The notes under the pieces are model-generated. The model was not told the DNA's origin. It saw only the letters and a list, made by a program, of their open reading frames with translations, and made no database searches. Made by a program: the position numbers and the translations under genes. Source: Faecalicatena contorta (lineage in GTDB: Bacteria; Bacillota; Clostridia; Lachnospirales; Lachnospiraceae). From it: a stretch of DNA of 64,000 bases. Where the stretch lies: assembly GCF_021531975.1 (NCBI RefSeq), contig NZ_JAFBIY010000001.1, forward strand, positions 310,001-374,000. Direction: 5' to 3'. This document shows, one piece after another, positions 18,064 through 27,397 of the stretch. Position 1 is the first letter of the stretch. Each line of letters opens with the position of its first letter.

Positions 18064-18555
18064 ATGAGCGAGATCAGAAGAGAAATTTTAAAACATTTGG
18101 AAAAGAACAGTAAAGCGAATTTGGGAGAGCTTGCGGTTCTTCTGGGAACAGATGAAATAACCATAGCAAACGAGATTGCAGATATGGAAAAAGAGGGGAT
18201 TATCTGCGGATATCATACACTGATTGACTGGGATAAAGCCGGCAGAGGTTATGTGAATGCGCTGATTGAAGTGCGGGTGACACCGCAGCGGGAAAGAGGA
18301 TTTGATAAGACAGCGGCAAGGATTGCGAATTATCCGGAAGTCAATGCTGTTTATCTGATTTCCGGTGGGTATGATTATCTGGTGACACTGGATGGAAAGA
18401 CATTGATGGAAGTGTCCAGATTTGTGTCTGAGAAGCTGTCAACATTAGAAGAAGTAGTAGGAACAACGACACATTTCATCTTAAAGAAATATAAAGAGCA
18501 TGGAGCATGTCTGATTCATGAGAAAAAAGAAGAAAGGATTGCGGTGATGCCATAA
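18064..18555 (+). CDS. Lrp/AsnC family transcriptional regulator
   Basis: 163 aa. An N-terminal winged helix-turn-helix (REILKHLEKNSKANLGELAVLL...) is followed by a RAM/AsnC ligand-sensing domain (NALIEVRVTPQRERGFDKTAARI...VYLISGGYDYLVTLDG). It probably senses an amino acid and controls the adjoining aminotransferase. The ATG at 18064 is supported by ACGGAGGTTACG; an earlier in-frame ATG has no ribosome binding site. Its stop codon shares one base with the next ATG (TAATG), so regulator and aminotransferase are translated together, a common pairing in clostridia. Confidence 0.88.
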   Translation: MSEIRREILKHLEKNSKANLGELAVLLGTDEITIANEIADMEKEGIICGYHTLIDWDKAGRGYVNALIEVRVTPQRERGFDKTAARIANYPEVNAVYLISGGYDYLVTLDGKTLMEVSRFVSEKLSTLEEVVGTTTHFILKKYKEHGACLIHEKKEERIAVMP

Positions 18556-19718
18556 TGAGAGACCCATTATCTAAGAAGATCATCGGCATCGAGCCTTCCG
18601 GAATCCGTAAATTCTTCGATATTGTCAGCGAGATGCCTGACGCGATCTCCCTCGGTGTAGGAGAACCGGATTTTGATACTCCCTGGCGTATCCGTGAAGA
18701 GGGAATATATTCTCTGGAACGCGGAAGGACATTTTACACCTCGAATGCCGGTCTGAAGGATCTGAAAAAAGAAATCAGCCTGTACCTGGAGAGAAAGATA
18801 CAGGTAAGATATGATGATAATACGGAAGTGATGGTAACGGTAGGAGGAAGCGAAGGGATTGACGTTGCGATGCGTGCCATGCTGAACCCCGGGGATGAAG
18901 TGCTGATTCCACAGCCGTGTTATGTATCTTACCTTCCATGTACGGTGCTTGCGGATGGAGTGCCGGTAACCATACCACTTCAGGAAAAGAACCAGTTCAA
19001 ATTGACAGCAGAAGAGCTGGAGGCAGCAATCACGCCGAAGACAAAGATTCTTGTTCTGCCATTTCCGAATAATCCGACCGGAGCGGTCATGACGAGAGAA
19101 GATCTGGAGACGATTGCAGAAGTTGTAAAAAAGCATGACCTGTATGTGCTGTCAGATGAGATTTATTCAGAGCTTACATATGGGACAGAGCATGTTTCCA
19201 TTGCATCTTTCCCGGGAATGAAGGAGCGGACACTGGTGGTCAATGGATTTTCCAAGGGATTTGCCATGACAGGATGGCGACTTGGCTATATTTGTGGTCC
19301 GGCATTTATTGTTGAGCAGATGGTGAAGATTCATCAGTATGCTATTTTGTGTGCGCCGACCAATAGCCAGTATGCAGCAATCGAAGGCCTTAGAAATTGT
19401 GATGATGAAGTACAAATGATGCGTACCGCTTACAATGAGAGGCGCCGTTTTCTCATGCACGAGTTTAAGCGTATGGGAATCTGCTGTTTTGAGCCATTTG
19501 GTGCGTTCTATGTATTTCCGAATATTCAGGAGTTTGGAATGACTTCGGAAGAATTTGCCACAGAGCTTCTGAAAGAAGAAAAAGTGGCGGTCGTGCCGGG
19601 AAGTGCGTTTGGAGAAAGTGGTGAAGGATTTATCCGTATTTCTTATGCCTACTCATTGGATGATCTGAAAGAGGCACTAGGAAGAGTAGAAAGATTTATC
19701 GAGAAATTAAGGAAATAA
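18555..19718 (+). CDS. Class I/II PLP aminotransferase (PatA/aromatic type)
   Basis: 387 aa fold-type I aminotransferase. ISLGVGEPDFDTP is the N-terminal substrate-gating motif, FPNNPTGAVM the conserved NPTG loop, SDEIYSELTYG holds the PLP-ring Asp and Tyr, and NGFSKGFAMTGWRLGY contains the catalytic Lys (SKG) and the phosphate-binding Arg. The sequence fits the broad PatA/AspC-like aromatic or N-acetyl-LL-diaminopimelate group; a definite substrate cannot be set. Follows the Lrp gene with a one-base overlap. Confidence 0.88.
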   Translation: MRDPLSKKIIGIEPSGIRKFFDIVSEMPDAISLGVGEPDFDTPWRIREEGIYSLERGRTFYTSNAGLKDLKKEISLYLERKIQVRYDDNTEVMVTVGGSEGIDVAMRAMLNPGDEVLIPQPCYVSYLPCTVLADGVPVTIPLQEKNQFKLTAEELEAAITPKTKILVLPFPNNPTGAVMTREDLETIAEVVKKHDLYVLSDEIYSELTYGTEHVSIASFPGMKERTLVVNGFSKGFAMTGWRLGYICGPAFIVEQMVKIHQYAILCAPTNSQYAAIEGLRNCDDEVQMMRTAYNERRRFLMHEFKRMGICCFEPFGAFYVFPNIQEFGMTSEEFATELLKEEKVAVVPGSAFGESGEGFIRISYAYSLDDLKEALGRVERFIEKLRK

Positions 19719-19793
19719 AAACACTGGAAAAAGGTATGCTCGTATGCTAAAGTGAAGTTAAAGAAAATTTCAAGAAGCAAGGGGAATCATACT

Positions 19794-20984
19794 ATGGAAA
19801 GAAGAGTAGGTACTGTATCAAGAGGAATTCGCTGTCCGATCATCCGGGAAGGAGATCACCTGTCAGATATTATTGTAGAAAGTGTGCTAGGGGCAGCAGA
19901 AAGTGAAGGATTCGATATCCGTGACCGAGATGTGATCGCAGCGACAGAATCTATTGTGGCACGAGCACAGGGAAATTATGCATCTGTTGATGCCATTGCA
20001 AAAGATGTGAAGGAGAAGTTAGGTGGAGAAACAATCGGAATCATTTTCCCGATTCTCTCAAGAAATCGTTTTTCCATCTGTTTAAAAGGAATGGCAAGAG
20101 GTGCAAAGAAAGTTGTACTGATGTTAAGCTATCCAAGTGATGAGGTGGGAAATGAGCTTGTGTCTTTAGATCAGCTTGATGAAGCCGGGATCAATCCGTA
20201 TAGTGATGTTCTTGATGAGGATCGTTATCGTGAATTGTTTGGTGAAAATAAGCACACATTTACCGGTGTTGATTATGTTTCCTATTACAGTGAACTGATT
20301 CGTGAGCAGGGTGCGGAGGCAGAAGTGATCTTCGCAAATAATCCGAGAGAAATCCTGAATTATACGAAGAATGTCCTGACCTGTGATATACATACCCGTG
20401 AAAGAACGAAACGTATCCTGAAAGCAGCCGGAGCAGAGGTTGTCTGCGGTATGGATGATATCCTTACAAGTCCGGTAGACGGAAGTGGATGTAATGAGCG
20501 TTTCGGACTTCTTGGTTCCAATAAAGCAACGGAGGAAACGGTAAAGCTGTTCCCAAGAGACTGCCAGAATCTTGTTGAAGATGTGCAGGCAAAGATTCTT
20601 GAGAAAACAGGAAAGCATGTAGAAGTTATGGTATACGGTGACGGCGCCTTCAAAGATCCTGTCGGAAAGATATGGGAGCTTGCAGATCCATGTGTATCTG
20701 TGGCACATACCCCGGGGCTTGAAGGAACACCGAATGAGCTGAAGCTTAAGTATCTGGCAGATAATGATTTTAAAGATCTGTCCGGTGAGGCTTTAAGAGA
20801 TGCCATTTCCAGACGTATCCAGGAGAAGAAGGATAATCTGGTGGGAGATATGGTTTCTCAGGGAACAACACCGAGAAGAATCACTGATCTGATTGGATCC
20901 CTTTGTGATCTGACCAGTGGCTCCGGAGACAAAGGTACACCTGTGATATTGGTACAGGGTTATTTTGATAATTATACTTCATAA
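19794..20984 (+). CDS. Coenzyme F420-0:L-glutamate ligase-like protein (CofE domain)
   Basis: 396 aa. The first part matches the CofE fold: RGIRCPIIREGDHLSDIIVES followed by DRDVIAATESIVARAQGNYAS, resembling the GDDLxxxI and VV.sKvVs segments of F420 gamma-glutamyl ligases. The rest (YGDGAFKDPVGKIWELADP and an Arg/Lys-rich end) belongs to the longer firmicute variant. No other F420 genes are visible and most of these bacteria lack F420, so a different amide ligase role is likely. The start at 19794 follows AAGGGGAATC. Probably co-transcribed with the upstream aminotransferase (75-bp gap). Confidence 0.75.
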   Translation: MERRVGTVSRGIRCPIIREGDHLSDIIVESVLGAAESEGFDIRDRDVIAATESIVARAQGNYASVDAIAKDVKEKLGGETIGIIFPILSRNRFSICLKGMARGAKKVVLMLSYPSDEVGNELVSLDQLDEAGINPYSDVLDEDRYRELFGENKHTFTGVDYVSYYSELIREQGAEAEVIFANNPREILNYTKNVLTCDIHTRERTKRILKAAGAEVVCGMDDILTSPVDGSGCNERFGLLGSNKATEETVKLFPRDCQNLVEDVQAKILEKTGKHVEVMVYGDGAFKDPVGKIWELADPCVSVAHTPGLEGTPNELKLKYLADNDFKDLSGEALRDAISRRIQEKKDNLVGDMVSQGTTPRRITDLIGSLCDLTSGSGDKGTPVILVQGYFDNYTS

Positions 20985-20997
20985 TAAGAATTTCATA

Positions 20998-21825
20998 TTA
21001 TCGTATTCCAAGCTGCCAGAACGCAACCGCGCTGGCAGCTGCTACATTTAATGAGTCTACATTATGAGACATCGGAATCTTTACGGTGTAATCACAATCT
21101 GCAATGGTCGTATCTGCGAGACCGTCGCCTTCAGTTCCAAGGATGATGGCCAGCTTTTCTTCTGCCATAAGATTCGTGTCATCAATAGAGACAGAGTCAT
21201 TGCTTAATGCCAGAGCAGCAGTCTTAAATCCGGTACTTTGAAGTGTCTGTATTGCAGGCTGCGGCCAGTCAGCTTCATTTTCTCCGAGAAATGTCCATGG
21301 AATCTGAAAAACTGTTCCCATACTCACGCGAATAGACCGTCGGTAAAGCGGGTCGCTGCATGCCGGTGTGAGAAGAACGGCATCAATATTCAGCGCTGCC
21401 GCGGAGCGAAAGATAGCTCCAATATTGGTCGGATTCATTACATTTTCCAAAATAACGATCCGGCGGGCATTTTTACAGACAGATGATACAGTCGGATGCT
21501 TTGGGCGGCGCATCAGGCACAGCGCACCCCGGGTAAGATTAAATCCGGTCAGTTGTGTCAGCACATCAAAAGATGCAGTATATACAGGAATGTCACTGCA
21601 GCGGTCAACGATATGTTTCGCCTCTCCGGTAATGTGTTTTTTCTCCAGAAGAAGTGAGACAGGTACACATCCGCTGTCAAGAGCGCGTTCAATTACTTTC
21701 GGACTCTCAGCAATGAAGAGTCCTTTTTCTGGTTCATCACGGTTCAGAAGCTGTCGCTCGGTAAGTCGTGCGTAAGCATCCAGCTCCGGTGCCTGAAAAT
21801 CTGTAATTTCTATAATATTCACCAT
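20998..21825 (-). CDS. TrmH/SpoU family RNA 2'-O-methyltransferase
   Basis: 275 aa SPOUT methyltransferase. It has an N-terminal substrate-binding region (FIAESPKVIERALDSG) and the SpoU core: motif 1 ENVMNPTNIGAIFRSAAALN, motif 2 LAIILGTEGDGL, and motif 3 IPMSHNVDSLNVAAASAVA. The deep trefoil-knot family uses SAM to methylate ribose in tRNA or rRNA; the exact site is unknown. The ATG at 21825 is preceded by ACGGAGG. It lies 22 bp downstream of galT and may be read from the gal transcript, though the link is probably not functional. Confidence 0.9.
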   Translation of the reverse strand: MVNIIEITDFQAPELDAYARLTERQLLNRDEPEKGLFIAESPKVIERALDSGCVPVSLLLEKKHITGEAKHIVDRCSDIPVYTASFDVLTQLTGFNLTRGALCLMRRPKHPTVSSVCKNARRIVILENVMNPTNIGAIFRSAAALNIDAVLLTPACSDPLYRRSIRVSMGTVFQIPWTFLGENEADWPQPAIQTLQSTGFKTAALALSNDSVSIDDTNLMAEEKLAIILGTEGDGLADTTIADCDYTVKIPMSHNVDSLNVAAASAVAFWQLGIR

Positions 21826-21847
21826 AAAAACCTCCGTCCCCAACTTG

Positions 21848-23338
21848 TTACAGAATTGCTACAAACCGCATAAATGCTTCTCGTCCTTCCTTTGTGCATT
21901 TGAATACACCGGCGTCTTCCAGTACATGTGTGAATACGATTCCCACTTCTTCTTTCAGGATATCCATTATATTTGCTTCTGTGATTTCTTTGTATTTTGG
22001 AAGGAAAGAAGTTACCCATTCAGCGTGTTTCTCGATTTTACCGCAGCTTGTTATGTCTTTTCCGGCAAGAATATATTCTGCCAGGATTTCCAGCTCTTCT
22101 TTTAATCTGGAAGGCAGGACAGCGAGTCCCATGACTTCGATGAGTCCGATGTTTTCCTTCTTAATATTGTGATACTGTGCATGTGGATGGTACACACCGA
22201 GCGGATGCTCTTCGGTTGTGATGTTGTTGCGAAGCGTAAGATCCAGCTCGTAGATATCGCCGACTTTACGCGCAATCGGTGTGATTGTGTTATGCGGTTC
22301 CCCATTTGTTTCTGCATAGATGAATGCGGATTCGTCAGTGTATCCTCTCCAGCATTTTAATATGTGATCTGCGAGATCCACCAGCCGGTCTGTATCCCTG
22401 CTGCGGATTCGAAGTACGGAAAGTGGCCATTTTACGATGCCGGCTTCGACATCTTCATATCCCGGTATGGTTACGTACTTTTCAATCGGTGCTTTTGCCA
22501 TGGCAAAGGTGTAATGTCCGCCCTGGAAATGGTCGTGGCTTAAGATGGAGCCGCCAACGATCGGGAGGTCGGCATTAGAACCGAGAAAATAGTGTGGGAA
22601 TAATTTGATAAAATCAAATAATTTCACAAAGGTCGTTTTTTCAATCTTCATCGGCACATGTTCGCCGTTAAACACGATGCAGTGCTCGTTGTAGTATACA
22701 TAAGGTGAGTACTGGAATCCCCAGTTACTGTCATTGATTGTAATTGGGATGATTCTATGATTCTCCCTTGCCGGGTGATTTAAGCGTCCGGCATAGCCTT
22801 CATTTTCCATGCATAGCTGACATTTTGGGTAAGCGCTGTTCTTTGCATTTTTTGCAGCGGCGATTGCCTTCGGGTCTTTCTCCGGTTTTGACAAATTGAC
22901 AGTAATATCGATTTCACCGTAAGGAGAATCTACCTTCCACTTCATATCCTTTTTCACACGATAGCGGCGGATGTAATCGCTGTCCTGACTGAACTTGTAA
23001 TAATATTCAGTTGCTGTTTCCGGGGAAAGAGCATATTTCTCCTGAAATGTCTGCTGTACCTGTGCCGGTCTTGGCATGAGGCAGTTCATAAGCTTTGTGT
23101 CAAAAAGATCACGGTAAGCGATGCTGTCCTCAATAATTCCTCGTTTTACAGCTTCATCCAGAAGATTCTTAAGCACATCTTCCAGAATGATATTGGTTGT
23201 GTTTGTCTCGACATCTTCATACCCATCCTCCTGCATGACATCTAACAGAAGATTGGTCGTATAGATTCGTTCGCATTCCGGTGTGATTCCGGTCTTTATA
23301 CCATATTCTACTAATTTTTTGATATTTTCGTATAACAT
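21848..23338 (-). CDS. galT: UDP-glucose-hexose-1-phosphate uridylyltransferase, firmicute type
   Basis: 496 aa, the length of the GalT type 2 family of low-GC Gram-positives. The central SILSHDHFQGGHYTFAM segment is its nucleotidyl-transfer signature, with AYPKCQLCMENEGYAGRLNHPAREN upstream. It exchanges UMP between UDP-glucose and galactose-1-phosphate in the Leloir pathway. It begins 19 bp after galK on the same strand behind GAGGTGATAATGCA. galE and galM are not present in the window. Confidence 0.93.
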   Translation of the reverse strand: MLYENIKKLVEYGIKTGITPECERIYTTNLLLDVMQEDGYEDVETNTTNIILEDVLKNLLDEAVKRGIIEDSIAYRDLFDTKLMNCLMPRPAQVQQTFQEKYALSPETATEYYYKFSQDSDYIRRYRVKKDMKWKVDSPYGEIDITVNLSKPEKDPKAIAAAKNAKNSAYPKCQLCMENEGYAGRLNHPARENHRIIPITINDSNWGFQYSPYVYYNEHCIVFNGEHVPMKIEKTTFVKLFDFIKLFPHYFLGSNADLPIVGGSILSHDHFQGGHYTFAMAKAPIEKYVTIPGYEDVEAGIVKWPLSVLRIRSRDTDRLVDLADHILKCWRGYTDESAFIYAETNGEPHNTITPIARKVGDIYELDLTLRNNITTEEHPLGVYHPHAQYHNIKKENIGLIEVMGLAVLPSRLKEELEILAEYILAGKDITSCGKIEKHAEWVTSFLPKYKEITEANIMDILKEEVGIVFTHVLEDAGVFKCTKEGREAFMRFVAIL

Positions 23339-23357
23339 TGCATTATCACCTCACTGC

Positions 23358-24527
23358 TTATTTCAGAACTCTGGCGCCGTCGCCGATTTCCACCACATAA
23401 AACTCGGCTTCATGTCCTACTTTTTCCTTGTAGGCTTTTCCGATTTCTGCAATAAATGTATCAACTGCATCACTTTTTACGATACTTACCGTACAGCCGC
23501 CGAATCCTCCACCTGTGATTCTGGAGCCGATGACGCCCGGCATTGCCTGTGCCAGATCGACAAGAATATCAATCTCTTCACAGGAAACCTCGTAATCATA
23601 TCTTAAAGATTCATGAGATGCATTCATAAGCTGTCCAAATACATCCAGCTCGTTATTCTTAAGAGCATTCACAGCACGGATGGTACGTTGATTTTCGTAA
23701 ACAGCGTGTTTTGCACGTCTCTGTCTTACCGGAGACTGGATGGCATCCTTGTGTGCTTCAAATTCTTCTTCTGTCAATTCGCCCAGTGCCTGAATATTTA
23801 CAACAGACTGCAGTTCTTTCAATGCTGTCTCGCATTCATTTCGTCGGTCATTGTAGGCAGAATTTACAAGGCTGTGCTTTACCTTGCTGTTTGTAATGAC
23901 GATCCTGGCATTTGCAAGCTTAATCGGTGCATACTCATAATTCAAGGTATTTGTGTCAAGGAAAATTGCGTTATCCTTCTTACCCATTGCGCTGGCAAAC
24001 TGATCCATGATACCAACATTACAGCCATTGAAGTTGTTTTCGGAATCCTGTCCGATCAGGGCGATTTCTGTCATACTTACCGTATCAAATCCGTATATGT
24101 CTTTTAAGATGATTCCTGTCAGTACCTCTAAGGAGGCGGAAGAGGAGAGACCGGAGCCATTCGGGATGTCACCGTAAATGGCGATATCCAGTCCGTGTGT
24201 GAGCTTATACCCGCGCTTCTCAAATGCCCACATAACTCCCTTCGGATAATTTGTCCAGGAAGCTTTTTTTGACGGTACAAGGTCATTCAGGGAAGTCTTG
24301 ATCACCCCGATTGAGTCGAAGTTCATAGAGTAAAAACGAAGGGTTCGATCTTCGCGTGCTCTTACGGCTGCATATGTACCAAGAGTCAGAGCACACGGAA
24401 ACACATGTCCACCATTATAATCTGTATGTTCTCCGATGAGATTCACGCGGCCCGGTGCGAAATATGTACGGATTTCTCCATTTTCCCCATATAATTTTTT
24501 GAATTCCTGCACTAATTTTTCTAACAT
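23358..24527 (-). CDS. galK: Galactokinase
   Basis: 389 aa GHMP kinase, full length. GRVNLIGEHTDYNGG near residues 26-40 is the galactokinase signature, IPNGSGLSSSASLEV the ATP-binding GHMP motif near 120, and GSRITGGGFGGCTVSIV the C-terminal glycine loop. It phosphorylates galactose at C1, feeding galT just downstream. The start codon follows GGAGAAAG. Transcription is probably from the minus-strand promoter overlapped by a palindrome in the galK-AraC gap, so repression at that site is likely. Confidence 0.95.
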   Translation of the reverse strand: MLEKLVQEFKKLYGENGEIRTYFAPGRVNLIGEHTDYNGGHVFPCALTLGTYAAVRAREDRTLRFYSMNFDSIGVIKTSLNDLVPSKKASWTNYPKGVMWAFEKRGYKLTHGLDIAIYGDIPNGSGLSSSASLEVLTGIILKDIYGFDTVSMTEIALIGQDSENNFNGCNVGIMDQFASAMGKKDNAIFLDTNTLNYEYAPIKLANARIVITNSKVKHSLVNSAYNDRRNECETALKELQSVVNIQALGELTEEEFEAHKDAIQSPVRQRRAKHAVYENQRTIRAVNALKNNELDVFGQLMNASHESLRYDYEVSCEEIDILVDLAQAMPGVIGSRITGGGFGGCTVSIVKSDAVDTFIAEIGKAYKEKVGHEAEFYVVEIGDGARVLK

Positions 24528-24587
24528 ATTTCTTTCTCCATTCTTTTATTCTCGTTCTCTTTCCCTTGCAGGGATATGTAATTTGCT

Positions 24588-24604
24588 TTATGATTAAATC
24601 ATAA
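24588..24604. promoter_or_regulatory. Palindromic operator candidate in the galK-AraC gap
   Basis: TTATGATT-A-AATCATAA is a perfect 17-nt palindrome. It covers the -10 box of the galK promoter, a position suited to repression. The divergent AraC-type protein or a LacI/GalR factor elsewhere could bind; half-sites lack the central CG of typical GalR operators. Confidence 0.55.
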
Positions 24605-24626
24605 TGAGAATATCGTAAGAAAACAA
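24598..24626 (-). promoter_or_regulatory. Promoter of galK-galT
   Basis: Minus strand TTGTTT (complement of 24621-24626), 17 nt, TATGAT (complement of 24598-24603). The -10 box lies inside the 24588-24604 palindrome. Confidence 0.6.
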
Positions 24627-24663
24627 TAATAATTTTGAAGATAATTATAAGGATATTGAGGAA

Positions 24664-25542
24664 ATGCAGATTCACATTGAGAAAAATCAAAAAGAGATCA
24701 AAGAGCATGGGAGTTTTGCCTTCCCGGTAAATGTAAGTATTGAGAATATTCAGTCATACGAGCAGAGTTCTTTTCTCTGGCACTGGCATCCGGAGATAGA
24801 GCTTACATGGATCGTGTCAGGTGAAATGGAGTATCACGTCAACGACCGACAATATATTCTGAAGGAAGGGGAAGGCCTGTTCGGAAACAGTAATACGCTG
24901 CATTCCGGATATATGAAGGATGGGAAGGAGTGTACTTATTTGTCTGTTACATTTCACCCAAGATTCCTGTATGGATATGAGAATAGTATTTTGCAGACAA
25001 AATATGTGGATTACATAACAGAAAATGAAGAGTGGGCTTCGCTTCATCTGGAAAAAAATATTATCTGGCATCAGGAGATTTTATACTGGGTAAAAAAGAT
25101 TTATGAGATGTCTCAGGAGCCCCCTGTCGATTTCGAATTGCAGGTGCATATGCAGCTTTTACAGATATGGCAGAAGTTATATCAGTATTTTGCTTCTCTT
25201 CCAGAGAGAGAAAAGAAACCGCAGTTGCATTTGCAGAGACTCAGGGATATTGTTTCTTATATACAGGAACATTATGCAGAGGAAATCAGTCTGGAGGAAG
25301 TGGCAGAGCAGGTGAATATCTGTAAAAGTGAATGCTGCCGGTTCTTCAAAAAGCATATGAATATGACGATATTTGATTATATCCTTTTTTTGCGGATACA
25401 GAAGAGCCTTCCACTTCTTAAGTCCGGAGAAAGTGTGACGGAAGTAGCAGGAAGGGTTGGTTTCTCCAGTCCGGCATATTATGGACAGATTTTTAAGAGG
25501 TATATGAAATGTACGCCGCGGGAGTACAAGAAAAGCGAATAA
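24664..25542 (+). CDS. AraC family transcriptional regulator
   Basis: 292 aa. An N-terminal cupin-like sugar-sensing domain (LWHWHPEIELTWIVSGEMEYHVNDR) precedes two helix-turn-helix units at the C-terminus (ISLEEVAEQVNICKSECCRFFKKHMNMT and SVTEVAGRVGFSSPAYYGQIFKRYMKCTPREYKKSE), the second being the AraC signature. It is divergent from galK and 18 bp upstream of an alpha-glucosidase gene, so it probably controls the glucosidase and perhaps the gal genes in response to an oligosaccharide. GAGGAA lies just before the start. Confidence 0.9.
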   Translation: MQIHIEKNQKEIKEHGSFAFPVNVSIENIQSYEQSSFLWHWHPEIELTWIVSGEMEYHVNDRQYILKEGEGLFGNSNTLHSGYMKDGKECTYLSVTFHPRFLYGYENSILQTKYVDYITENEEWASLHLEKNIIWHQEILYWVKKIYEMSQEPPVDFELQVHMQLLQIWQKLYQYFASLPEREKKPQLHLQRLRDIVSYIQEHYAEEISLEEVAEQVNICKSECCRFFKKHMNMTIFDYILFLRIQKSLPLLKSGESVTEVAGRVGFSSPAYYGQIFKRYMKCTPREYKKSE

Positions 25543-25560
25543 ACATAAGGAGAGAGAAAA

Positions 25561-27249
25561 ATGCAGAGAAAATGGTGGCACGGAAAAGTAGCATATCAGA
25601 TTTACCCAAAGAGCTTTAAGGACAGTAACGGAGATGGCATCGGTGATCTCCGGGGAATTATAGAGAAGCTGGATTATTTAAAGGAGCTTGGAATTGATAT
25701 TATCTGGCTGTCTCCGGTGTATCAGTCTCCTTTTGTGGATCAGGGATATGATATTTCTGATTATTACGCAATCGATCCGTCATTTGGAACAATGGAAGAT
25801 ATGGAGGAACTGGTTGCCGAAGCAAAGAAAAGAGACATGTATATTATTATGGATCTTGTTGTCAATCACTGTTCGGACAAACACGAGTGGTTCCAGAAAG
25901 CCGTTGCAGATCCGTTTGGGAAATATGGAAAATATTTTTATATCAAAGAAGGAAAGAATGGCAATCCACCATGTAACTGGCGTGCATATTTTGGCGGCAG
26001 TGTGTGGGAAAAGCTGCCGGGATATGACAATCTGTTTTATCTGCATATGTTTGCGAAAGAGCAGCCGGATCTGAACTGGGAAAACCCGGAGGTACGAGAG
26101 GAAATATACAAAATGATCCGGTGGTGGCTGGAAAAAGGAATTGCCGGCTTCCGTATCGATGCAATCATCAATATCAAAAAAGACCTCAGGTTCCAGGATT
26201 TTCCGGCAGACAGAGAAGACGGCACTTGCTCCGCAGGGGTTATGCTGCAGCATGCGCAGGGAATCCATGAATTCCTGCAGGAGATGAAGAGAGAAGCCTT
26301 TGCGCCATATGAAGCTTTTACAATTGGGGAACTGTTTGATTTCCGGCGAGAGGAACTGGAGCGGTATATTGGAGAAGAGGGATGTTTTGAGTCTATTTTT
26401 GATTTTTCTACTCATATGATCGGAACAAGCGGTAAGGGCTGGTATGATTTTCAGAAGGTAACACCGGATGCTTATCGGGACACGGTGTATGAGAGCAAGC
26501 GGCTGACACAGGATACGGCACTTATGGCGAATATTATTGAGAACCATGATGAACCGCGGGGAGTAAGTCGATATATCCCAGAAGGGGACGTAAATGAAAT
26601 CAGCAAAAAAATGCTGGCTGGTGTGATGATGATGACGCATGGTCTTCCGTTTTTGTATCAGGGACAGGAAATCGGTATGGAGAATAAGAGGTTCGAAAGT
26701 ATTGATGAGGTGGACGATATTAACACCATTGATGAATACCGGGTTGCGCTGAAAAATGGACTGTGTGAGGCAGAGGCACTTCAGGTCATTTCAGATATAA
26801 GCCGTGATAATGCAAGAACGCCAATGCAGTGGAGTGATGAGATACATGCCGGATTTACAAGTGGAACGCCGTGGCTTAAGGAGAATCCGAATTACTGTAA
26901 GATCAATGTCCGGGAGCAGAGCACAAGGGAAGATTCAGTTCTGTCATTTTATCAGCAGTTAACACATTTAAGAAAAGATCCAGAATACAGCGAATGTATT
27001 GTGTATGGTAAGCAGATTCCACTTATAGAAAATGAGAAAAATCTCATGGCATTTTACCGTAAGGGTGAAAAGAAAACGCTCCTGGTTATTGCCAATTATC
27101 AGAGTGGAGAGCGGAAGATATCAATTACCGATGCAGTGAAGAAGCTGGTAGTGGCAAACTATGGAACAGATACTGTGCAGGTAGAACAAAATGCAGATGA
27201 AACAAGTTTGTTCCTGCGAGGATATGAGTTTATCGTAGCAGAAGTATAA
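25561..27249 (+). CDS. GH13 alpha-glucosidase / oligo-1,6-glucosidase
   Basis: 562 aa cytoplasmic (no signal peptide) (beta/alpha)8 glycosidase, the usual size of oligo-1,6-glucosidases. MDLVVNHCS is conserved region I, GFRIDAI region II with nucleophile Asp200, IGELFDF region III with acid/base Glu257, and IENHDEPR region IV with Asp330. The VVNH context favours alpha-1,6 or broad alpha-glucoside hydrolysis (family knowledge). Behind the AraC regulator in what looks like one operon, it would release glucose from isomaltose-type oligosaccharides. Confidence 0.9.
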   Translation: MQRKWWHGKVAYQIYPKSFKDSNGDGIGDLRGIIEKLDYLKELGIDIIWLSPVYQSPFVDQGYDISDYYAIDPSFGTMEDMEELVAEAKKRDMYIIMDLVVNHCSDKHEWFQKAVADPFGKYGKYFYIKEGKNGNPPCNWRAYFGGSVWEKLPGYDNLFYLHMFAKEQPDLNWENPEVREEIYKMIRWWLEKGIAGFRIDAIINIKKDLRFQDFPADREDGTCSAGVMLQHAQGIHEFLQEMKREAFAPYEAFTIGELFDFRREELERYIGEEGCFESIFDFSTHMIGTSGKGWYDFQKVTPDAYRDTVYESKRLTQDTALMANIIENHDEPRGVSRYIPEGDVNEISKKMLAGVMMMTHGLPFLYQGQEIGMENKRFESIDEVDDINTIDEYRVALKNGLCEAEALQVISDISRDNARTPMQWSDEIHAGFTSGTPWLKENPNYCKINVREQSTREDSVLSFYQQLTHLRKDPEYSECIVYGKQIPLIENEKNLMAFYRKGEKKTLLVIANYQSGERKISITDAVKKLVVANYGTDTVQVEQNADETSLFLRGYEFIVAEV

Positions 27250-27327
27250 GAAAAGCGAGGCGCCTATGTGGGAAATGCACTGAAAGCATTAGAAACTCCG
27301 GTTGACGGACAGACAGTATTTGAATAA
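27250..27327 (+). pseudogene. Short in-frame coding remnant after the glucosidase stop
   Basis: Directly after the glucosidase TAA the same frame stays open for 25 codons (EKRGAYVGNALKALETPVDG and a few more) to the next TAA. It reads like the C-terminal end of some enzyme and has no start or ribosome binding site. Probably a leftover of a deleted gene; the source is not recognised. Confidence 0.3.
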
Positions 27328-27350
27328 ATATCAGTTGGAAATAATATGAA

Positions 27351-27387
27351 GCAGGTCTTGTGGTCAGTTGCCACAAGACCTGTTTTC
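27351..27387 (+). terminator. Terminator after the AraC-glucosidase operon
   Basis: Perfect 12-bp stem CAGGTCTTGTGG / CCACAAGACCTG (27352-27363, 27371-27382) with a 7-nt loop and TTTT. Strong rho-independent terminator; may also serve the convergent pseudouridine synthase gene. Confidence 0.85.
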
Positions 27388-27397
27388 ATGTTATTTT

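Noticed and set aside
24664-25542. galR-type repressor assignment for the regulator next to galK
   Set aside because: The protein ends in the AraC double helix-turn-helix and has no LacI-type N-terminal domain.
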